Shown: positions 58,056 to 64,000 of the stretch, piece after piece
Layout: every line of letters starts with the position of its first letter
Numbering within the stretch: the stretch's first letter is position 1
Assembly: GCF_030296675.1 (NCBI RefSeq)
Contig: NZ_AP027736.1
Coordinates: 434,001-498,000, forward strand
Length of the DNA: 64,000 nucleotides
Origin: Demequina sediminis
GTDB lineage: Bacteria > Actinomycetota > Actinomycetes > Actinomycetales > Demequinaceae
Reading direction: 5' to 3'
Program-made: the position numbers and the translations under genes
The notes under the pieces: model-generated
What the model was told of the DNA's origin: nothing
Seen by the model: the letters and a program-made list of their open reading frames with translations, nothing else
Database searches by the model: none

Positions 58056-59096
58056 ATGCGAGCCACCTTTATGTTCGGTGCGGGCGACGTCCGCGTCATC
58101 GAGGTCCCCGACCCGCGGATCGAGGCGCCCACCGACGCGGTCATCCGCGTGGTGCGCGGCTGCATCTGCGGCTCCGACCTCCACCCGTTCCACTCGATGC
58201 CCGCGTCGGAGACAGGCAGGCACATGGGGCACGAGGCGATCGGCGTGGTCGAGGAGATCGGCTCCGAGGTCCGCACGCTGACCAAGGGCGACTTCGTCAT
58301 CGTGCCGTTCGGCATCCAGGACAACACCTGTGTGTTCTGCCGCGAGGGCTTCCCCACGTCGTGCGTGCACGGCTCGTGGCTGAGCGGCGGGCAGGGCGAG
58401 GCGCTCCGCCTGGCGCAGGCCGACGGCACCGCGGTTAAGGTCCCCGGCGTCGACCCGGACACCGCCGACGACGCGCTGCTGGCGTCGCTGCTCACGCTGT
58501 CCGACGTCTACCTGACCGGATGGCACGCCGCCCACATGGGCCGCGTCGCTCCGGGCAAGACCGTCACCGTGATCGGTGACGGCGCGGTGGGACTGTCCGC
58601 GGTGCTGTCTGCCCGGGAGAAGGGCGCCGAGCGCATCATCCTCATGGGTCGCCACGCGTCGCGCACCACCCTCGGCCGCGAATGGGGCGCCACGGACGTG
58701 GTGTCCGCGCGCGGCGCCGAGGGCATCGCGGAGGTCATGGAGCTCACGGGTGGCGAGGGTAGCCATGTGGTACTCGAAGCCGTGGGGCACATGCCCGCGT
58801 ACGAGCAGTCGTACGGCGTGGTGCGGCCCGGCGGCGTGATCTCCCGCGTGGGCGTGCCGCAGTACGAGGACGCTCCCGTGGGATTCGGTTCGCTGTTCGG
58901 CAAGAACGTGACGCTGACCGGCGGCCCGGCGCCCGTGCGCGCCTACATCGAGGCTGCCATCCCGGAGGTTCTCGAGGGTCGCATCGAGCCGGGCAGGGTC
59001 TTCGACATGACGGTCGGCCTCGACGGGGTGCCCGCGGGCTACGCGGCGATGGACGCGCGTGAGGCCCTCAAGGTCATGATCGACCCGCGCGCATAG
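58056..59096 (+). CDS. Zinc-dependent alcohol dehydrogenase family protein
   Basis: 346 residues, MDR superfamily. Catalytic zinc: C in GCICGSDLHPF and H/E in GHEAIGVVEEIG. CVFCREGFPTSC (about 90-101) has Cys of the structural zinc site, but fewer than four. NAD(P) site VIGDGAVGLSAV. AAGGAG before ATG. Probably under the XRE regulator upstream. Substrate unknown. Confidence 0.92.
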   Translation: MRATFMFGAGDVRVIEVPDPRIEAPTDAVIRVVRGCICGSDLHPFHSMPASETGRHMGHEAIGVVEEIGSEVRTLTKGDFVIVPFGIQDNTCVFCREGFPTSCVHGSWLSGGQGEALRLAQADGTAVKVPGVDPDTADDALLASLLTLSDVYLTGWHAAHMGRVAPGKTVTVIGDGAVGLSAVLSAREKGAERIILMGRHASRTTLGREWGATDVVSARGAEGIAEVMELTGGEGSHVVLEAVGHMPAYEQSYGVVRPGGVISRVGVPQYEDAPVGFGSLFGKNVTLTGGPAPVRAYIEAAIPEVLEGRIEPGRVFDMTVGLDGVPAGYAAMDAREALKVMIDPRA

Positions 59097-59119
59097 CGAA
59101 CGCGCCTGGCCCCCGGTCG

Positions 59120-59970
59120 CTACTCGCTGGGGGTCAGGCCGCGGCGCAGCAGGTGCTTGCGGTCGTCGTTGGCGTACGCGTAGTAGTAGCCGATCAACAG
59201 TCCGCCGCCCACGAAGTTGCCGGCGAGCACGATCGCGAGGTTGCCCAGCGCGAGACCCACATCGATGCCATCGTGAAGACCGACGATCGTGAACAGCACC
59301 GTGTTGGCGACGGAGTGCTCAAAGCCCAGGAACGCGAACACGAACACGCTCATGATCATCGCGAGCGACTTCATAAAGTCGTCCTTGATCATGCCGTTGT
59401 AGACCAGCAGCATCGCGAGGTTGATCATGAAGTTACAGAGCACCGCGCGCACAAACAGGTCCGACCAGCCCGCGAGGCCCTCCGCGACGAGACCCACCTT
59501 GTGATCAACGGAGTGCGCCATCTGCTCACCGATCGCACCGTCCGCGAGGCTCGAGCCCAGCACGAGGAGCGCGACGGCGAGGCCGCCCACGAAGTTGCCG
59601 CCGTAACACAGGAGGAGGATGCGCAGGGACTTGAGGGGGTGGTGCGCCGGTAGTACGCGCCGATCGACACGATCATCATGTTCGACGTCAGGAGTTCGGA
59701 CTTGCTGTAGTAGATGAACACCAGCGCGAAGCCGAACACCAGTCCGCCGACCATCTTGCCGAGTCCCAGCGAGTCGTCGCCGAGAGCGCCAAACGTCGAC
59801 ACCACGGTGTAGTACGCCAGGTACATGACGCCAATCAGGCCGCCGGCCATGGCCGCACGCATGAGGTAGACGCGCGCCAGGGTCCCGCTCATGGCGGTCT
59901 TGGTATCGAGCGCGTCCAGCACCGTCGAGATGAAGTACTTGCCAGGAAACAGCTGGCTTTGATCGGTCAT
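59120..59970 (-). CDS. Formate/nitrite transporter family protein (frameshifted in this sequence)
   Basis: About 284 residues, six membrane helices of the FNT pore. MRAAMAGGLIGVMYLAYYTV, the second-repeat LGFEHSVANTVLF and NFVGGGLLIGYYYAY are family blocks (the EHSVAN site holds the central His). The frame breaks at the G5 run 59635-59639; one added base gives RRTTPLKSLRILLLCYGGNFVGG. Transports formate, nitrite or a similar small anion; which one is unclear. Convergent with the dehydrogenase gene. Confidence 0.93.
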
Positions 59971-60011
59971 GGGCCTAGGTTCTCACGGCGCGCTGCGCGT
60001 CGGTCGGGACC

Positions 60012-60785
60012 TCAGCCCGCGATGACCAGAGTGAGCTCGTCCGGGCCCTTGGCTCGCGGGGTCAGCGCCACGTCCACGAGCGCGTCTCCGATCATCCCTG
60101 CCGCGGCATCGGCGAGGTCCTGCGCGGTCTCGGGCAGGGCATCGTCCCTCAGCAGGTGTGCCGTGAGTAGTCCGCGCGTGTGCTTGGCCATGTGGCTCAC
60201 GACCGCGCGCTTGCCCGCCAGCTCGCGCTGGACGCCCACGGAGACCCACGGGGAGGCGGCGGGCCGGAAGGCCGCGACGTAGCTCGCGCTGCGGCAGTCG
60301 ATCACGAGGCGGCCGTCCGCGACGGCGTCGAGCTCGCGGGGGAGATGGCGTCGCCACAGCGCCGCGAGCGGGCCGATGCGACCCAGGCTCGTGCCCATCG
60401 ACAGGCGGTAGGCGGGGATGGGGTCGGCGGGGGAGACGGCGCCCCACAGCGCGGAGACGATGCGCACGTGAGCCCGCGCGCGCTCAAGGGTGGGCGCGTC
60501 CCACGTCGCCATGCCTGCCGCGTCGTACAGGACGCCGGAGTAGACGGTGGCGGCCCGTGCAGCGGGGTTGTCCCACAGGGTGCGGTTGCGCTCGATCTCG
60601 GGGCTCAGACTGGGTCCGACGCCGAGCACCTCGCTCGCGTTGCGCTGGCCGCTCACCCTGACGAGGGCGTCGCCCACGCGGCGTCGGTGATCCTCGAGCG
60701 CGGGGTGGGACAGGGACGAAAGGTCCACGGGGGCGCCGGAGGCGGGGGCGGTCTTGCCCTCGGAGGGCGGGAGCAGGATCAGCAC
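60012..60785 (-). CDS. yaaA: YaaA family (DUF328) protein
   Basis: 257 residues. LILLPPSEGKTAP at the start, LYDAAGMATWDAPTLERA, AYRLSMGTSLGRIG, LVIDCRSASYVAAF and VVSHMAKHTRGLLTAHLL. In E. coli YaaA lowers intracellular iron under peroxide stress and has a DNA-binding fold. GTG at 60785, chosen because the conserved N-terminus begins there. Divergent from rnpB. Confidence 0.92.
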   Translation of the reverse strand: MLILLPPSEGKTAPASGAPVDLSSLSHPALEDHRRRVGDALVRVSGQRNASEVLGVGPSLSPEIERNRTLWDNPAARAATVYSGVLYDAAGMATWDAPTLERARAHVRIVSALWGAVSPADPIPAYRLSMGTSLGRIGPLAALWRRHLPRELDAVADGRLVIDCRSASYVAAFRPAASPWVSVGVQRELAGKRAVVSHMAKHTRGLLTAHLLRDDALPETAQDLADAAAGMIGDALVDVALTPRAKGPDELTLVIAG

Positions 60786-60875
60786 GGGGACCAGGGTAGG
60801 GGCTGCGTGCACGTGTCGCGGTTCGTGCGTGCGGAGACGATGCGGTGGCAGGGTCGCGCCCGGTACGCTGGGCAT

Positions 60876-61264
60876 GCGGATGAGTTGGCCAGGCGACCGC
60901 GCGGTCCTTCGGGGTCTCGAGGAACGTCCGGGCTCCGCAGGGCAGGGTGATGGCTAACGGCCACCCGGGGTAACCCGCGGGACAGTGCCACAGAAAGGAA
61001 ACCGCCTCTCGGCGCCTTCGGGCACGGGGAGGTAAGGGTGAAAGGGTGAGGTAAGAGCTCACCGCGCTGCCGGTGACGGGAGCGGCACGGTAAACCCCAC
61101 CCGGAGCAAGGCCAGACAGGATGCGTTCGAGGGCTGCCCGCCCGAGCATCCGGGTAGGCTGCTTGAGCCCTGGAGCAATCCAGGGCCTAGATGGATGGTC
61201 GCCCCTCGCGCTGCGGCAACGCGGCGTGAGTGACAGAACCCGGCGTATCGGCCAGCTCATCCGC
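60876..61264 (+). ncRNA. rnpB: RNase P RNA, bacterial class A
   Basis: Catalytic RNA of RNase P. The ends pair as helix P1 (GCGGATGAGTTGGCC at 60876-60890 with GGCCAGCTCATCCGC at 61250-61264, one wobble). Conserved core: GAGGAACGTCCGGGCTCC and AGGGTGATGGCTAACGGCC near 60918-60965, GGACAGTGCCACAGAAA near 60980-60996, and CAGAACCCGGCGTATCGGCC at the end. TACGCT (60864-60869) is 6 bases before the start, a fitting -10. Confidence 0.95.
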
Positions 61265-61383
61265 ATTGAGGCGATGACCCGGGGCACCGTGACGGTGCCC
61301 CCGGGTGTGCGAGGCGAAGGCCGGCGCATCCCCGTGAGAAGTGGCGCGGCGCACGTGCGACGCGCAGGACAGCAGGAGGCAAG

Positions 61384-63540
61384 GTGTCACGACCAGGCCA
61401 GTCGGGCCAGCGGCGCAGCCGCGCGCGCACCGATGCCGGGACCTCACGCCGTCGCGCCACGCGCGCGGCCGACCAGGACCTCATCGCGATCCTCGCGGGG
61501 ATCGCCAGAGACGTCGACCGCGTCGTGCAGCGCCCGCCGACGCGTCCCGCGCTACGGACCAAGTTCCAGGTCGTGGCGCTCTTGGCGCGCGAGGAGCGCG
61601 CACGCGTCAAGGCGGACGAGGCCATGTCCGTATCGCGTCGCGGCGAGGAGCTCAAGCGACTCGACGGCGTGGCCACGCTGCTGGCCAAGATCGCCGCGCG
61701 TGACACGTCGCTCCTGGCGCTGCTGGCCGAGGACGCGCGCGTGTCCGACGCCGCGCGCGCCTACAAGGCCACGGTGCTGGGTGCCGCCGGACGGGAGGCT
61801 CCCGAGGAGCCCGAGCCGCCGGCGCCGAGCGAACCGACTCCCGCGCAGGAGAAGCGCGTGGTGCCGCAGTCCGCGATCTCTCGCCAGCTCGCCAACCCCT
61901 TCCTTGCCCCCGATTTCTCGGCGGCCAGCGAGCGCGTGACGGCACGGCCGCGGCGACTCGCCGGGTGGGAGCTGCTCGAGCCGCTGTTCAGGTCCTTCGA
62001 GCACGACACCAACGGGGTGCGCGCGTGCATGGAGCTGCCCGAGCCGGACTCGCTCACGGCGCGGTCGATCCCCGTCCCGCTCGGCCGCGCGCTCATGCCG
62101 CACCAGGCCCAGGTCGTGGCGGCGTCGTCGCGCGGTCACCGTACCTTCCTGCTCGCGGACGAGCCCGGCCTGGGCAAGACCGCGCAGGCGCTGCTCGCCG
62201 CCGAGGCGGCCGATGCCTACCCGCTGCTCGTCGTGGTCCCCAACGTCGTCAAGACCAACTGGGCGCACGAGGTCTCGCTGTGGACCCCGCATCGGCGCGC
62301 GAGCGTGGTCCATGGCGACGGCGAGGACGTCGACGCCTTCGCCGACGTGGTGATCGTCAACTACGACATCCTCGATCGGCACGTGGGCTGGTTCGGCGAC
62401 CTGGGCTTCCGCGGCATGGTGGTCGACGAGGCACACTTCATCAAGAATCGGTCCTCGCAGCGCTCGCAGCACGTGCTCGCGCTCGCGCAGCGGATCCGCG
62501 AGCGCGCTGCGCGCCCGCTGCTCATGGCCCTCACGGGTACGCCGCTCATCAACGACATCGAGGACTTCCGGGCGATCTGGCAGTTCCTGGGCTGGATCGA
62601 CGACGACAAGCCGCTCGGCGCGCTGATGGCGGCCCTCGAGGACACGGGACTCATCCCCACCGACCGTGGTTTCTACGCCGCGGCGCGCGCGGCCGTGATC
62701 GACATGGGAATCGTGCGCCGCCGCAAGGCCGACGTCGCCGCCGACATCCCCGCACGCCGCGTCGCCGACCTTCCCGTCGAGCTCGACGGACCCGTGGGAC
62801 GGTCGATTCGCGCCGCCGAGGCCGCCCTCGCGAGCCGCATGGTCGACAGCTACCGCCGGGCCGTCGCCGCGCGCCCGGACCACGCCGACGACGGCGGGAT
62901 CGACCTCGAGCTGGCGCGCCGCGTCGCGGCGGCGGAGCTCAAGGACGCGAGCTCGAAGACCTCGGGCGAGAACGTCTTCACGATGGTCCGGCGCATCGGC
63001 CAGGCGAAGGCTGGACTTGCGGCCGACTACGCCGTCCAGTTGGTGCGCAACGTGGGCAAGGTGGTGTTCTTTGCCAAGCACATCGACGTCATGGACCAGG
63101 CGGAGCAGATCTTTGCCGACCGCGGCATCCGGTTCGCCTCGATCAGGGGCGACCAGACCGCCAAGGTGCGCGAGAAGAACGTCACCGCGTTCACCGAGGA
63201 CCCCGAGGTGTCGATCGTGGTGTGCTCGCTGATGGCGGCGGGAGTGGGGCTCAACCTGCAGGTGGCCTCGAACCTGGTCCTCGCGGAGCTGTCGTGGACC
63301 GATGCCGAGCAGACCCAGGCGATCGACCGCATCCACAGGATCGGCCAGTCCGAGCCCGTCACCGCGTGGCGCATCATCGCCGCGCAGACCATCGACGCGA
63401 AGATTGCCGAGCTCATCGACGCCAAGTCCGGGCTCGCCGCTCAGGCGCTCGACGGCGTCGCTGTCGAGGAGGGCGACTCGTCGACGGACGTGCAACTCGA
63501 GGCGCTCGTCGCGCTCCTCGTGGAGGCCCTGGAGGACTGA
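61384..63540 (+). CDS. SNF2-family DEAD/DEAH ATPase (SMARCAL1-like)
   Basis: 718 residues. Basic N-terminus, helical region to about 180, then the Swi2/Snf2 motor: Walker A DEPGLGKT (about 258-265), motif II DEAHFIKN (about 349), motif III TGTPL, motif V-VI with ASNLVLAELSW and QAIDRIHRIGQ (about 645-656). RIGQ and the overall layout resemble annealing-helicase/SMARCAL1-type proteins; no HNH or SWIM domain is fused. GTG follows AGGAGG by 4-5 bases. Role likely in DNA remodelling or repair, not defined. Intact. Confidence 0.9.
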   Translation: MSRPGQSGQRRSRARTDAGTSRRRATRAADQDLIAILAGIARDVDRVVQRPPTRPALRTKFQVVALLAREERARVKADEAMSVSRRGEELKRLDGVATLLAKIAARDTSLLALLAEDARVSDAARAYKATVLGAAGREAPEEPEPPAPSEPTPAQEKRVVPQSAISRQLANPFLAPDFSAASERVTARPRRLAGWELLEPLFRSFEHDTNGVRACMELPEPDSLTARSIPVPLGRALMPHQAQVVAASSRGHRTFLLADEPGLGKTAQALLAAEAADAYPLLVVVPNVVKTNWAHEVSLWTPHRRASVVHGDGEDVDAFADVVIVNYDILDRHVGWFGDLGFRGMVVDEAHFIKNRSSQRSQHVLALAQRIRERAARPLLMALTGTPLINDIEDFRAIWQFLGWIDDDKPLGALMAALEDTGLIPTDRGFYAAARAAVIDMGIVRRRKADVAADIPARRVADLPVELDGPVGRSIRAAEAALASRMVDSYRRAVAARPDHADDGGIDLELARRVAAAELKDASSKTSGENVFTMVRRIGQAKAGLAADYAVQLVRNVGKVVFFAKHIDVMDQAEQIFADRGIRFASIRGDQTAKVREKNVTAFTEDPEVSIVVCSLMAAGVGLNLQVASNLVLAELSWTDAEQTQAIDRIHRIGQSEPVTAWRIIAAQTIDAKIAELIDAKSGLAAQALDGVAVEEGDSSTDVQLEALVALLVEALED

Positions 63541-63542
63541 GG

Positions 63543-64000
63543 CTAGGCCTGCGGGAACGCCGCGAGGTGCGCCTCGACCCACGCCTCGAATGACTCGGGG
63601 TCGAGTGGTCGCGAGAAGTGGTAACCCTGGGCGAGGTCCGCTCCCAGGTCGGTGAGCAGATCGACCTCGGCCTGTGACTCGACGCCCTCCGCGACGGTCC
63701 GCAGGCCGAAGTTGCGGGCGAGCTGGGCGATGGTCGCCACCAGGTCGCGGTCACGGGCGTGGTGGGTGCTCTGGCTCACGAATCCGCGATCGATCTTCAG
63801 ATAGTCGAGAGGAAAGTCGCGCAGGTACTGCAGCGAGCTGTAGCCGGTGCCGAAGTCGTCGATCGCGATCTGTACGCCTAGCTCCCTCAACTGGTGGAGG
63901 CGCGCGACGGCGATGTCGACGCGGCTCGCGATCGATTCCGTGATCTCGAGCACCAGCAGGTGGGGGTCGATGCCGGTTGTCGCGAGGGTGCGCTCAAGGT
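63543..64000 (-). CDS. EAL-domain cyclic-di-GMP phosphodiesterase, C-terminal part
   Basis: The window ends inside the gene; about 152 C-terminal residues are present. LEITES, then IAIDDFGTGYSSLQYLRDFP (catalytic Asp pair), LKIDRGFV, VAEGVESQ and the end QGYHFSRPL are EAL motifs and look active. The EAL motif itself and any GGDEF or sensor domain lie beyond 64000. Ends 3 bases after the SNF2 stop, convergent. Confidence 0.93.
   Translation of the reverse strand, partial: LERTLATTGIDPHLLVLEITESIASRVDIAVARLHQLRELGVQIAIDDFGTGYSSLQYLRDFPLDYLKIDRGFVSQSTHHARDRDLVATIAQLARNFGLRTVAEGVESQAEVDLLTDLGADLAQGYHFSRPLDPESFEAWVEAHLAAFPQA

Noticed and set aside
61552-63582. 676-codon antisense frame over the SNF2 gene
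   Set aside because: Same kind of shadow; the plus-strand protein carries all helicase motifs.

Overview
The window reads as the chromosome of a high-GC (about 70%) actinobacterium. Gene content and order (hrcA-dnaJ-rsmE-HIT-phoH-ybeY-corC-era; recO-uppS; glyS-dusB-dgt-dnaG; aceE-fasR-fabD-fabH-acpP-fabF; DUF3145, DUF3052, DUF222/HNH) fit Micrococcales, possibly near Cellulomonadaceae/Demequinaceae. This placement is inferred from gene content only. No insertion sequence, prophage or CRISPR array was seen. Genes are densely packed, many with 4-base start/stop overlaps.

Layout. 1-2.0 kb: tail of an acyltransferase/SGNH protein and two DUF4870 membrane genes. 2.2-9.2 kb: heat-shock repressor with a CIRCE operator, then a tightly overlapping RNA/ribosome maintenance operon ending in era. 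9.2-11.8 kb: repeat hairpins, an apparent leucine leader peptide, leuA, and an odd collagen-like/tail-collar lipoprotein. 12-17.1 kb: recO, uppS, and a Zur-controlled zinc uptake operon on the minus strand (znuA-znuC-znuB-zur-dedA-like) behind a Zur-like box. 17.2-29.5 kb: glyS, yibE/F, dusB, dgt and dnaG, with an accessory membrane/HNH block between dgt and dnaG. 29.9-32.6 kb: tRNA-Asn, a CAT-anticodon tRNA, dinB and poorly known small genes. 32.6-38.3 kb: an mrp Na+/H+ antiporter operon with an MrpA-MrpB fusion. 38.6-42.7 kb: gluconate kinase, DUF1905, NAD(P)HX dehydratase, acetyltransferase, def, DUF3145. 42.7-51.3 kb: TetR, the fatty-acid operon with its PucR/FasR regulator, a 27-bp tandem repeat, aceE. 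51.5-61.3 kb: DUF3052, AhpE-like peroxiredoxin, a SatD locus, tRNA-Val, Nif3, zinc-ribbon protein, phosphatase, regulator plus alcohol dehydrogenase, FNT channel, yaaA, RNase P RNA. 61.4-64 kb: SNF2 helicase and the end of an EAL protein.

Three window-wide observations matter most. (1) About 18 genes, many of them essential, are broken by small deletions, usually one base at a G or C run (typically a run of six read as five); tRNA-Asn also lacks a paired G. This looks like homopolymer undercalling rather than biology, so broken genes are annotated here across the shift. (2) A non-palindromic word, GGGACGATGCCG (core GACGATGCC), occurs about 19 times on both strands, in genes and between them, far above chance; it is the best candidate for something undescribed. 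(3) Many genes start 6-7 bases after a TANNNT-like -10 box, which implies pervasive leaderless transcription.
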